Assembly: GCF_000146345.1 (NCBI RefSeq)
Contig: NZ_GL397071.1
Location: 618,894 to 682,893 of the forward strand
Length of the DNA stretch: 64,000 nt
DNA from: Peptoniphilus duerdenii ATCC BAA-1640
GTDB lineage: Bacteria > Bacillota > Clostridia > Tissierellales > Peptoniphilaceae
Direction: 5' to 3'
Positions 54,181 to 61,351 of the stretch are shown here, in pieces (the first letter of the stretch is position 1; each line of letters opens with the position of its first letter). A program made the translations under genes and the position numbers. The notes under the pieces are model-generated. The model did no database searches and had not been told where the DNA came from. It saw only the letters and a list, made by a program, of their open reading frames with translations.

Positions 54181-54223
54181 AAAAACTTACTTAGTTTAAA
54201 CAAATACGCTAAGTAAGTTTTTT
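54181..54223 (+). terminator. Terminator after the DUF4428 gene
   Basis: AAAACTTACTTAG and CTAAGTAAGTTTT are perfect 13-base arms around a 14-base loop, with T-run. Confidence 0.85.
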
Positions 54224-54306
54224 AATGCTACTCAGGAAAAGAATATCTCCGGGAACAACAATTTAAAGCAATTTTTCTCCTCGAGAACAGCTTAAACATC
54301 AACATC

Positions 54307-54528
54307 TTACACATTATTTTTCATTTTTACAGCTACTTTTATCAATTCCTCTTTTTCATTTTTTATCTTACCATCCAAAACCATTTCCAATATATCATCT
54401 AGTATTTGCTCAACAAATTTCCATTGGGGAATCCCCGCATTCATTACATCATAACCATCTATTTTTAAGTCTTTTAACGAAAAACACTCATCACTTGCAA
54501 TTTTCTCGGCAACATCTTCCTCAAACAT
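54307..54528 (-). pseudogene. C-terminal relic of a CCA-adding tRNA nucleotidyltransferase
   Basis: The 73-codon frame reads FSLKDLKIDGYDVMNAGIPQWKFVEQILDDILEMVLDGKIKNEKEELI. This is the conserved tail of CCA-adding enzymes (L-K-I-x-G-x-D-V-M-x-x-G-I-P, then I-L-x-x-I-L-E-x-V-L). The catalytic nucleotidyltransferase and the rest of the gene are absent, so the frame is a fragment. Confidence 0.75.
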
Positions 54529-54655
54529 TTGAATATTCTTTTATTCTAGTTAGATCATGTTTAAACCAATAGGCTATAAGGACTGGTTTCCCATTAGCTC
54601 CTTCGATTAAGTCTTCAAGCGCATCAAGTTTTCTATCATGAATCTGTATGCTTTC
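54521..54655 (-). pseudogene. Relic of a phage-type SNF2-family helicase
   Basis: Read on the minus strand from about 54655: KESIQIHDRKLDALEDLIEGANGKPVLIAYWFKHDLTRIKEYSNV, then a stop at 54521-54523. This is the segment of helicase domain 2 seen in phage and prophage SNF2 proteins (HDxKLxALEDLIExANGKPVLVAYWxxHDLERI). Only about 45 codons remain. It is joined to the CCA relic on one side and the lipoprotein relic on the other. Confidence 0.7.
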
Positions 54656-54661
54656 CTTTTT

Positions 54662-54907
54662 AGCAGTGGCACCACATTTATTATGCAAAATATAAGCGAC
54701 ATCGCTCCAAATGGTAAGATTACCATCAGGTACAGAGACGACGCTTTTGAGTTCTCCCCTTCAATCAGTCTAAAGGACGGCAGTTTGATGTTGCCAGAGG
54801 AAGTAATTGACGGAGAAGATGTCCTCGATTGGAATAGTTTGATTAACAAAGACACATGCTCACAAACCATGTTTGAAAGAATCATGTCCATAATGGGCAA
54901 GGGTTGA
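54662..54907 (+). pseudogene. 246-bp direct repeat, right copy: 3' relic of the 51006 lipoprotein paralogue
   Basis: It encodes SSGTTFIMQNISDIAPNGKI through SIMGKG and a stop, in parallel with the end of the full lipoprotein gene. There is no signal peptide or upstream part. Substitutions are scattered and mostly conservative, so it comes from a once-functional paralogue, not from a very recent copy. Confidence 0.85.
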
Positions 54908-55109
54908 TAATACTACTGAATGGAAAATACCATGGCAAAGCAAAGAAAAAATAAAAAATTAATACCAAACCCATTCGACTCGAGGGTTTCATATAGAGCA
55001 GTGCTATATTCCTATACGACTTATCGCTTGCAAAGAGATGATTCGTACCGAACTTTTAGCGAATTTTTGATATTTCCATTCAACTTTTTGAATTAATATA
55101 GGAGGAACT
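54908..55109. other. Gap with CCATTCGACTCGAG repeat piece
   Basis: The DNA after the relic repeats the motif seen after the full lipoprotein gene (52589-52602 and about 54970). An open frame through it (about 54930-55096) has no ribosome site. The last 20 bases hold the AGGAGG site of the SIMPL gene. Confidence 0.4.
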
Positions 55110-55760
55110 ATGAGAACGATTAGAGTAACTGGAAGGGGCAGTGTGTCTGTAAAACCGGACACCACTAGCCTAAGAATAACATTTGAAGGATTGTACAAGG
55201 ACTACGAAGAAACTGTGAGACAGTCTTCTGAAAAGACCAAGCTCCTAAGAGAGGCAATAGAAAAGTCTGGGCTACCTGGCGAAGATTTAAAGACCAAAGA
55301 TTTTTCGATTCAGTCTGAATATGAAAGTTATAGAGACCACAACAATGATTACCAACAAAGATTCGTTGGATACAAATTCCACCACAGAACAGAAATTAAA
55401 TTTCCAAACGATAACAAAATGCTGGGACGCATTCTCTACGAACTATCCGTATGTTCAGTGAAGGTTGAATTTTCAATAGGCTATACAGTTAAGGACAAGG
55501 ACGCAGTGAAGAAAGAAGTCATCAAACGCGCGGTGAAAAATTCCAGAGAAAAAGCAGAGATATTAGCAACAGCAGCAGGAGTTACCTTAGGAGAAATACA
55601 AAGCATAGATTATTCCTGGGGCGAAATAGAGATAAGAACATCACCAGTAGATATGCTTGAGCTAGGATCATACAAAATGGAATCATCTTATGATATCGAC
55701 ATAGAGCCAGATGACATCGACGTTGCCGATACGGTAACCATTCTATGGGAGATAAAATAA
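55110..55760 (+). CDS. SIMPL (DUF541) domain protein
   Basis: A 216-residue SIMPL-domain protein: ITVTGxGxVxVxPD-like start (IRVTGRGSVSVKPDTTSLRI), helix with REAIEKSGLPGEDLKTKDFSI, and the late AVKNSREKAEILATAAGVTLGEIQSI. Unlike many relatives it has no signal peptide, so it is probably cytoplasmic. The family's role is not settled. ATAGGAGG precedes the ATG. Confidence 0.9.
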   Translation: MRTIRVTGRGSVSVKPDTTSLRITFEGLYKDYEETVRQSSEKTKLLREAIEKSGLPGEDLKTKDFSIQSEYESYRDHNNDYQQRFVGYKFHHRTEIKFPNDNKMLGRILYELSVCSVKVEFSIGYTVKDKDAVKKEVIKRAVKNSREKAEILATAAGVTLGEIQSIDYSWGEIEIRTSPVDMLELGSYKMESSYDIDIEPDDIDVADTVTILWEIK

Positions 55761-55796
55761 TAGAATAACTGCGGAAAATTTAAGAAAGCAAAATAT

Positions 55797-55828
55797 AGAC
55801 TCTTGGGATAATCCCAGGAGTCTTTTTT
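55797..55828 (+). terminator. Terminator after the SIMPL gene
   Basis: AGACTCTTGGGA and TCCCAGGAGTCT form a 12-bp stem (one G-U) with a TAA loop and TTTTTT. Confidence 0.9.
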
Positions 55829-55900
55829 GTTTTACCTAAAAATTCTTGACAAAAAATCCTTGGAGAAAATTTACAAAAATTCTTTGGTTCAAAAAAATAT

Positions 55901-55958
55901 TTGACGACAAAACAAAAAAATGGTACTATAAATGTAACATATGTACTAAAAATGTAAC
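55901..55958 (+). promoter_or_regulatory. Promoter and direct-repeat operator of the XRE/56253 operon
   Basis: TTGACG (55901-55906), a 17-base spacer and TACTAT (55924-55929) form a sigma-A-type promoter. TACTATAAATGTAAC (55924-55938) and TACTAAAAATGTAAC (55944-55958) are direct repeats 20 bp apart, covering the -10 and start site. This suits autorepression by the XRE protein. Confidence 0.55.
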
Positions 55959-56039
55959 CAAAATAATTTCTAGAAATACATTAAGCGATAAACGTTATGA
56001 AAATTTCAAAACAAATTGCTTAAGAAGTAAGGTGATTTA

Positions 56040-56243
56040 GTGGAAGTAGTAATTGAAAATAAAATTGCACAGTTTCGAAAAGAAAAGGGACTTTCCCAAC
56101 ATAAATTGGCGGAAGCGGTGGGACTTAAGAGAAGATCCATCATGGCATACGAAAGTAATACCATCAGCCCAACACTGGAAACTGCGTACAAAATCTGCAA
56201 AGTTTTGGGAAAAGATATGACGGAAGTCTTCATATTTAAATAG
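56040..56243 (+). CDS. Small XRE-family helix-turn-helix regulator
   Basis: A 67-residue protein that is almost only a Cro/CI-type helix-turn-helix (IAQFRKEKGLSQHKLAEAVGLKRRSIMAYESNTISPTLETAYKICKVLGK). The GTG start lies after AAGTAAGGTGATTTA. The operator-like repeats upstream suggest it represses its own operon, together with the 140-residue protein encoded 9 bp downstream. Confidence 0.9.
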   Translation: MEVVIENKIAQFRKEKGLSQHKLAEAVGLKRRSIMAYESNTISPTLETAYKICKVLGKDMTEVFIFK

Positions 56244-56252
56244 GAGGATAAA

Positions 56253-56675
56253 ATGGGATTATTATTTAATACATCAGAAGAAATAACTGACAAGGTGCTT
56301 GAAACATTTGACGATAAAGAAAATTACCTAGTGGTATTTAAACACAATGACACAAAGACGGATCTCTTTAAATGGCTTGCAATAGGAGGACTATACTATA
56401 CAACAGATTCAAGTAGAAGCTTCATTTTAAATTTCAGCCACAGGGGAATCTACGAAGTGGAAATCAGTAACAATATGAAAAAGAATTTTCTAATCATGCC
56501 GTGGAATGAAATCAGCTCCTTTGAAGTAGTAAAAAAGAATAAAAAGGCAATCATAACCCTTATTCACGTGGGCAAGAAGGTTTCCTACGAAGTACCATTT
56601 ACCGGCAAAATCGCAAAAGGAAACGAAGAAAGATTTGCAAAGCTTGAAGGAAAAGAATGGAACAGGATCGAGTAA
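56253..56675 (+). CDS. Small protein, PH-like fold suspected
   Basis: A 140-residue protein rich in beta-strands (YLVVFKHNDTKTDLFKWLAIGGLYYTT, then ILNFSHRGIYEVEIS, and LIMPWNEISSFEVVKKNKKAIITLIHVGKKVSYEVPF). The alternating pattern and the WNEISSFEV segment recall bacterial PH-like domains, but I cannot assign a family. It is 9 bp after the XRE gene, with an AGGAGG site. Confidence 0.6.
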   Translation: MGLLFNTSEEITDKVLETFDDKENYLVVFKHNDTKTDLFKWLAIGGLYYTTDSSRSFILNFSHRGIYEVEISNNMKKNFLIMPWNEISSFEVVKKNKKAIITLIHVGKKVSYEVPFTGKIAKGNEERFAKLEGKEWNRIE

Positions 56676-56707
56676 GGTAGGTCTTATATAATCAATGAAA
56701 AATTCGG

Positions 56708-56734
56708 CTCTTAGGTAATCGTAAGAGGTTTTTA
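56708..56734 (+). terminator. Terminator after the XRE operon
   Basis: CTCTTA and TAAGAG form a short stem with loop GGTAATCG, followed by G and a T-run. It is weak but well placed. Confidence 0.5.
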
Positions 56735-56749
56735 AAATTTAAATTTTAC

Positions 56750-56780
56750 TTGACCTGCACCTTGGGGGCGGTGTTACTCT
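56750..56780 (+). promoter_or_regulatory. MerR-type promoter with 19-bp spacer
   Basis: TTGACC (56750-56755) and TACTCT (56775-56780) are separated by 19 bases, the long spacing that MerR proteins correct by DNA distortion. The spacer has inverted CACC and GGTG. It lies 18 bp before the MerR gene's ATG. Confidence 0.65.
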
Positions 56781-56798
56781 CTAATATAGGAGGGAATT

Positions 56799-57638
56799 AT
56801 GTTTAGAAATGAAGTTCAAAACAAGACTGGTCTTACTAGAAAGGCGATTGAATACTACGAAGAAAAGGGGCTTATAAATCCAATTCGCATGGAGAATGGA
56901 TATCGGGATTACAGCGAGAAGGACGTGGAGATTTTAGAAAAGGTGGCTCTCTTTACAAAGCTTGGGTTAAATCTAAAAGAGATAAGGGAGATTATTTTTG
57001 GCGACGGGACTCTTTCTTCTGTGCTTAGAACCAAGCAGTATGAGCTTAGTGTTGAGGAAAAGAAAAAGGAAATTCTTGAAATGATTGTCAAAGGCGCGGA
57101 TAAAAGCACAATCGATGAGAAGGTAAAGAATTTGGAAATGAATGACACCATCTATAAAAAACTTGTAAATGTGTTTCCAGGTTACTATGGACAGATGTTT
57201 TTCTCTGCATACAAACCATTTTTAAATGAGCCCTTAGAGGACGATGGAAGAGCTGCTTTTGAAAAATTCGTAGAGTACTTGGACAGCTTGCCAGAGTTTG
57301 ATCTTACAGATGAAGAAAAAGAATACTTAGATAAAATATCCACTGAATTTGATATGGAAACTTTGGAAGAGATAAATAGATCCAAGATAGATGCAGTAAG
57401 TAACTCCAAAGAATGGCTCGAGGAGAACAGAGAAATCATTGACGAGTACGAAAAATATAAAAATAGCGACGAATACAAAAATAGTGAGATTAAGAAACTT
57501 CAGGATAAACTAAGTAAGTACATGGCGGATAATAATTATTATGAAGTTGCCATCCCGCTTATTCGAAAGTTTAGTCCAAGTTATGACGAATATTATAGAA
57601 AGCTTATAAAAGCAAACGAAGATTATTTGAATAGATAA
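56799..57638 (+). CDS. MerR-family transcriptional regulator
   Basis: The N-terminal 70 residues of this 279-residue protein are a MerR winged helix (TGLTRKAIEYYEEKGLINP, GYRDYSEKDVEILEKVALF). A dimerisation helix and a long, Glu/Lys-rich helical C-terminal domain (about 110-279) follow. That domain lacks the Cys pattern of metal sensors and resembles the larger ligand-binding type. AGGAGGGAA precedes the ATG. The upstream promoter with 19-bp spacer suggests autoregulation. Confidence 0.9.
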   Translation: MFRNEVQNKTGLTRKAIEYYEEKGLINPIRMENGYRDYSEKDVEILEKVALFTKLGLNLKEIREIIFGDGTLSSVLRTKQYELSVEEKKKEILEMIVKGADKSTIDEKVKNLEMNDTIYKKLVNVFPGYYGQMFFSAYKPFLNEPLEDDGRAAFEKFVEYLDSLPEFDLTDEEKEYLDKISTEFDMETLEEINRSKIDAVSNSKEWLEENREIIDEYEKYKNSDEYKNSEIKKLQDKLSKYMADNNYYEVAIPLIRKFSPSYDEYYRKLIKANEDYLNR

Positions 57639-57648
57639 AATATAAAGA

Positions 57649-57692
57649 GGTTTGGAAATATTATTTTGCAAATCTCTTTTTTCTATTATAAA
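57649..57692 (+). repeat. Terminator-bearing 44-bp direct repeat, copy 1
   Basis: GGTTTGGAAATATTATTTTG followed by CAAATCTC, T-run and CTATTATAA. With AAAGA just before it, it folds as a terminator (AAAGAGGTTTG with CAAATCTCTTT) for the MerR gene. The same sequence, with one inserted C, is at 58360-58403. Confidence 0.8.
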
Positions 57693-57716
57693 TATTCTTG
57701 AAAATCTAAAAAAATA

Positions 57717-57745
57717 TTGAAAGATAATTATTCGTGTGGTATATT
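57717..57745 (+). promoter_or_regulatory. Promoter of the DUF3796/XRE pair
   Basis: TTGAAA (57717-57722), 17 bases, TATATT (57740-57745), close to sigma-A consensus. Confidence 0.6.
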
Positions 57746-57786
57746 TATAACATAAAGATAGAAATATATCACAAAGGAGTATTTTT

Positions 57787-58146
57787 ATGAAAAGAAAAAT
57801 AAATTTTCTAGGGTTTTTATCATTGGCTTCAATGGTTGCTCTTCTCGGTATTGTAACGGAAGAAAAAGGCTGGTATGGATTCTTGGGTTTTCTCTATTAT
57901 TTAAGATATTTTTGGATTATTCCAGATGAATCCTTTAAAGAGTATGTAAAAAATTCAGCCTCACTAGCATTCTTTGTCCAAATATTTTCTATGGTTCTGA
58001 TTTTAACCATTCTAGGGCTTATGAAGAATGAAAATTATATTCAATTTGCATTTGGAATTGCTTTTAGTTTAGGAGTATTTGTATTTACAATATCAATTGT
58101 AGTAGCAGAGTGGAAGGAAACACAAGGTATTTCAAATGATAAGTAA
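57787..58146 (+). CDS. DUF3796-like small membrane protein
   Basis: A 119-residue protein with three or four hydrophobic segments and the GWYGFLGFLYYLRYFWIIPDESFKEYVKNSA segment typical of DUF3796 proteins. These are regularly paired with a short XRE regulator, as here (11-bp overlap). Function unknown; the pair may be a small membrane-linked regulatory unit. ACAAAGGAG precedes the ATG. Confidence 0.8.
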   Translation: MKRKINFLGFLSLASMVALLGIVTEEKGWYGFLGFLYYLRYFWIIPDESFKEYVKNSASLAFFVQIFSMVLILTILGLMKNENYIQFAFGIAFSLGVFVFTISIVVAEWKETQGISNDK

Positions 58147-58339
58147 TAGAATCAAAGAATTTAGAGCAAGGAATAGCATGAGCCAGGAAGATTTGGCGAA
58201 TGCGGTCGGAGTGAGAAGAGAGACCATAGGAAATTTGGAAAATGGTAGGTACAACCCTTCTCTAGTACTGGCGTGGAACATAGCAAAGGTATTTGGTGTA
58301 ACTATCGAAGAAATATTTACTATTTATAATGATGATTAA
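58136..58339 (+). CDS. Small XRE-family regulator (YozG-like)
   Basis: A 67-residue Cro/CI-type helix-turn-helix protein (RIKEFRARNSMSQEDLANAVGVRRETIGNLENGRYNPSLVLAWNIAKVFG). It overlaps the membrane protein gene by 11 bp and is coupled to it. It probably regulates the pair. Confidence 0.92.
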   Translation: MISNRIKEFRARNSMSQEDLANAVGVRRETIGNLENGRYNPSLVLAWNIAKVFGVTIEEIFTIYNDD

Positions 58340-58359
58340 ATTTAATTAGTTTTAAAAAA

Positions 58360-58403
58360 GGTTTGGAAATATTATTTTGCCAAATCTCTTTTTTCTATTA
58401 TAA
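58360..58403 (+). repeat. Terminator-bearing 44-bp direct repeat, copy 2
   Basis: This near copy of 57649-57692 follows the XRE gene and carries the same hairpin and T-run. The copies bracket the DUF3796/XRE pair, about 0.67 kb. Confidence 0.8.
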
Positions 58404-58423
58404 TAGTAATAGTAAATTAATAA

Positions 58424-58538
58424 TCTATGGGAGCTATGTGCTGAGAGGAAGTTAGACTTCGACCATTTTTACCTGCAGGATAATGCCTGCGTGGGATGAG
58501 GCATGTTTTTCTCCTATAAATTTTTTAGGAGGTTTTTT
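58424..58538 (+). promoter_or_regulatory. TPP riboswitch (THI element) of thiC with visible off-switch
   Basis: The conserved core is GGGAGC, GCTGAGAGG, GACTTCGACC, ACCTG, then GGATAATGCC and GCGTGGGATGAG. The expression platform is CTCCTA (58511-58516), which can pair with TAGGAG (58526-58531) before a T-run, making a terminator that also hides the ribosome site. TATGGGAG at the 5' edge (58426-58433) can pair with CTCCTATA instead, forming the anti-terminator. TPP binding would free CTCC and shut thiC off. Confidence 0.93.
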
Positions 58539-58543
58539 AATTT

Positions 58544-59860
58544 ATGAAGTATAAGACACAGATGGAAGCTGCAAAACATGGTTTTGTAACTGAAGAGATG
58601 AAGATCGTTGCGAAGAAAGAAAATGTCAGCGAAGAATTTCTTTTAGAGAAGATTGCAAAAGGCGAAATTGTCATTCCTAGAAATAGAAATCACAAATCTA
58701 TATCTCCAGAAGGAATTGGCGCTGGACTTAAGACTAAGATCAATGTTAATCTTGGGATTTCTAAGGATCTAAACGACCTTGACCTTGAAATGCAAAAGGT
58801 GGATATGGCGCTTAAGATGGGAGCGGAATCCATAATGGACCTATCCAATTACGGAAAGACTCAAGAATTTAGGAAGAGACTTATCGAAAAATCTACTGCA
58901 ATGGTGGGAACAGTTCCTATGTATGATGCGGTTGGATTCTTGGATAAGGGACTTAGTTTTATAAAGGCGGAAGAATTCTTAGATGTAGTTAGAAACCATG
59001 CAGAAAACGGAGTAGACTTCGTGACTATTCACTGTGGAATAAACAGAGCAAACTCAGAAATTTTCATGAGAAATAGAAGAGTTAACGAGATCGTATCTCG
59101 CGGTGGATCGCTTCTATTTGGTTGGATGAAGATGAACGATAGAGAAAATCCATTCTACGAATACTACGATGAACTTTTGGAAATCTTGAGAGAATACGAC
59201 GTTACACTATCCCTTGGAGATTCTCTAAGACCAGGCGGAATCCATGATGCGACAGACCCTTCACAGATTGCAGAGCTTATAACTCTAGGTGAACTTACCA
59301 AGAGAGCTTGGGAAAAAGATGTACAGGTCATCATCGAAGGACCGGGACACGTGCCAATAGACGATATAGAAATGAATATGAGACTCGAAAAGAAACTCTG
59401 CCACAACGCACCATTCTATGTGCTAGGACCACTAGTTACAGACATCGCGCCAGGATATGACCACATCACCAGTGCCATAGGAGGAGCAATAGCAGCAAGC
59501 TACGGAGCAGACTTCTTATGCTATGTAACACCGGCAGAACACTTAAGACTACCAGATGTAAATGACGTAAAAGAAGGAATAATAGCAGCTAAGATTGCAG
59601 CGCATGCAGGAGATATCGCAAAACTTAAATCTGCAAGAGAAATCGACCTTGAAATGAGTAAGAGAAGGCAGAAACTCGACTGGGAAGGCATGTTTGAACT
59701 TGCAATAGATCCAGAAAAATGCAGAGAATACAGAGCATCATCAACACCAGAAGAAGAAGGCACCTGCACCATGTGCGGAAGCATGTGTTCAATGAAAAAT
59801 ATGAATTTAATCCTTGAAGGAAAAGATATAATTATAAACCCTATAGAACAAGATAAATAA
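58544..59860 (+). CDS. thiC: Phosphomethylpyrimidine synthase ThiC (short form)
   Basis: ThiC is a radical-SAM enzyme that rearranges aminoimidazole ribotide to HMP-phosphate, the pyrimidine part of thiamin. At 438 residues it is the short form without the long N-terminal extension. Conserved parts are [27 protein letters not shown] and [10 protein letters not shown]. The C-terminal cluster ligands read CTMCGSMC, that is C-x2-C-x3-C, one residue shorter than the C-x2-C-x4-C of the long enzymes. It is single, with no other thi gene in view. It follows a TPP riboswitch. Confidence 0.95.
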   Translation: MKYKTQMEAAKHGFVTEEMKIVAKKENVSEEFLLEKIAKGEIVIPRNRNHKSISPEGIGAGLKTKINVNLGISKDLNDLDLEMQKVDMALKMGAESIMDLSNYGKTQEFRKRLIEKSTAMVGTVPMYDAVGFLDKGLSFIKAEEFLDVVRNHAENGVDFVTIHCGINRANSEIFMRNRRVNEIVSRGGSLLFGWMKMNDRENPFYEYYDELLEILREYDVTLSLGDSLRPGGIHDATDPSQIAELITLGELTKRAWEKDVQVIIEGPGHVPIDDIEMNMRLEKKLCHNAPFYVLGPLVTDIAPGYDHITSAIGGAIAASYGADFLCYVTPAEHLRLPDVNDVKEGIIAAKIAAHAGDIAKLKSAREIDLEMSKRRQKLDWEGMFELAIDPEKCREYRASSTPEEEGTCTMCGSMCSMKNMNLILEGKDIIINPIEQDK

Positions 59861-59884
59861 CAAAAATAAAAATCAAGAACAGAT

Positions 59885-59912
59885 AGCCTTGCTAAAAATA
59901 ATTAGCAGGGCT
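59885..59912 (+). terminator. Hairpin after thiC
   Basis: AGCCTTGCTA and TAGCAGGGCT form a 10-bp stem (one G-U) with an AT-rich loop. The following run is ATTATTTATTT, so termination would be less efficient. Confidence 0.6.
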
Positions 59913-59996
59913 ATTATTTATTTAAAGATATTTAACTCAAATCTAGCCCTTCGATTATCTAAGGACTAGAAAAATATGAAAATCTAAGGAGAAAAT

Positions 59997-60308
59997 ATGA
60001 AGATAGAAGACTTTACAGAAAGAGAACAAACTCAAATAAAAAATGGACTTTCCACCGCAGAAATCACAGATAAAGAAGCAAAAGACAAGATTCTGGCACT
60101 ACTACCAGAAGGATGGATAAAGAAGATTCCGTTCTTTGTAAGAAAACACGCCACCACCAAGACCATCGAAAGAATTGCAAGAGACTATCCAGAACTTTAC
60201 GCAGTAGCAAAGATGCCTGGCGAACTTCCAGAAAAAGAAAGAGAGGAACTACAAAAGATAATCACGGACATATTTCGTGAAAAAATGGCAAAACACAATA
60301 TAAAATAA
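59997..60308 (+). CDS. Small helical protein, function unknown
   Basis: A 103-residue protein, highly charged and helical: TEREQTQIKNGLSTAEITDKEAKDKILALLPEGWIKKIPFF, then RKHATTKTIERIARDYPELYAVAKMPGELPEKEREELQKI. No signal, no helix of membrane type, no known motif. CTAAGGAG precedes the ATG and a terminator follows, so it is a real monocistronic gene. Confidence 0.65.
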   Translation: MKIEDFTEREQTQIKNGLSTAEITDKEAKDKILALLPEGWIKKIPFFVRKHATTKTIERIARDYPELYAVAKMPGELPEKEREELQKIITDIFREKMAKHNIK

Positions 60309-60315
60309 TAAAAGA

Positions 60316-60342
60316 TGCAGGCATTATAATGTCTGCTTTTTT
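60316..60342 (+). terminator. Terminator after the 59997 gene
   Basis: GCAGGCATT and AATGTCTGC form a stem with one G-U pair and a TT-rich loop, followed by six Ts. Confidence 0.8.
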
Positions 60343-60444
60343 GTGTTTTTACCAAAAAATATTTGTAATTTCTATACACAAATTTTACAAATACTTTAAA
60401 GAGGCTATACTTTATTTATATATAATTTTTAAGGAGATGGACTT

Positions 60445-61350
60445 ATGATTTATTCAGTTATAGATATCGGATCAAACACGATTAGAATGTCAGTTTTTAA
60501 GGTTGTCGGAAAAGAAGCAATAAGCCTTTTTAGTGAGAAGGAGCAGGCATCACTTCGCAACTATTTTTCCAATGGAAAACTAAGTAAAAAAGGTATAAAG
60601 AGACTTATTTCAGTTCTAGAAAAATTTAAATACATTGTAGATAATTTTGATGATATTGACGCTGTGTTTCCATTTGCGACTGCTACTATTAGAGATTCTT
60701 CCAACAGGGATGAAATTTTAAAGAAGGTAAAAAAAGAAGTTGGTTTTGATATCGAAATTTTATCTGAAGATGATGAATCTAGGCTGACCTTCGTCGGCGC
60801 TTCGAAATCCATAGATGTTTCAAGTGGAATACTAACTGATATAGGAGGCGGATCTTCTGAAATAGTCGTATTTAAGGATAAAGAAATCATCGAGTCCACC
60901 AGTCTTAAGATAGGGTCACTTTCTGCTTTTGAAGATTTCGTAGGTGATCTAATCGTTAAAGATTCTGAAAGAAAAGCTATAGATAAAGATGTGAAAGATA
61001 AACTTGAAGATTCAAAGATTAAGAAGAAAGATTATGACACTCTCTGTGCAGATGGTGGTTCTGCAAGGGCTACCCTAGATCTATACAATGAGTTTTATAA
61101 TTTTAATTCTTCAAATGCCTTTATGAAAAGGGATAAACTAAAGGATATGCTGGACGATATTTTGGAGATGAACAGTAGAAACACTCTGGATCTTATAATT
61201 TCTGTAAAGGCGGATAGAATTCACACATTGCTGCCTGGAATGATAATCTTAAATAGGATTGCAAGTTATTTTTCCGTAGATAGGATAAATGTAAGCCGAA
61301 CTGGAGTCAGAGAAGGCTACGTTTACGAGAGAATAATAAGAGAGGAATAA
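60445..61350 (+). CDS. Ppx/GppA-family exopolyphosphatase
   Basis: A 301-residue protein with the ASKHA fold marks: SVIDIGSNTIRMSVF at the N-terminus and ILTDIGGGSSEIVVF in the middle, the two phosphate-binding loops. It is the short type without the C-terminal HD-like domain. It would split phosphate from polyphosphate ends or hydrolyse pppGpp. It is 1 bp before ppk1, so synthesis and breakdown of polyphosphate are co-transcribed. AAGGAGATG precedes the ATG. Confidence 0.9.
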   Translation: MIYSVIDIGSNTIRMSVFKVVGKEAISLFSEKEQASLRNYFSNGKLSKKGIKRLISVLEKFKYIVDNFDDIDAVFPFATATIRDSSNRDEILKKVKKEVGFDIEILSEDDESRLTFVGASKSIDVSSGILTDIGGGSSEIVVFKDKEIIESTSLKIGSLSAFEDFVGDLIVKDSERKAIDKDVKDKLEDSKIKKKDYDTLCADGGSARATLDLYNEFYNFNSSNAFMKRDKLKDMLDDILEMNSRNTLDLIISVKADRIHTLLPGMIILNRIASYFSVDRINVSRTGVREGYVYERIIREE

Positions 61351-61351
61351 T

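Noticed and set aside
55846-56040. 64-codon open frame with a CxxC-like segment before the XRE gene
   Set aside because: It covers the promoter and operator repeats of the XRE operon, starts with TTG without a ribosome site, and is rich in AAA/AAT codons.
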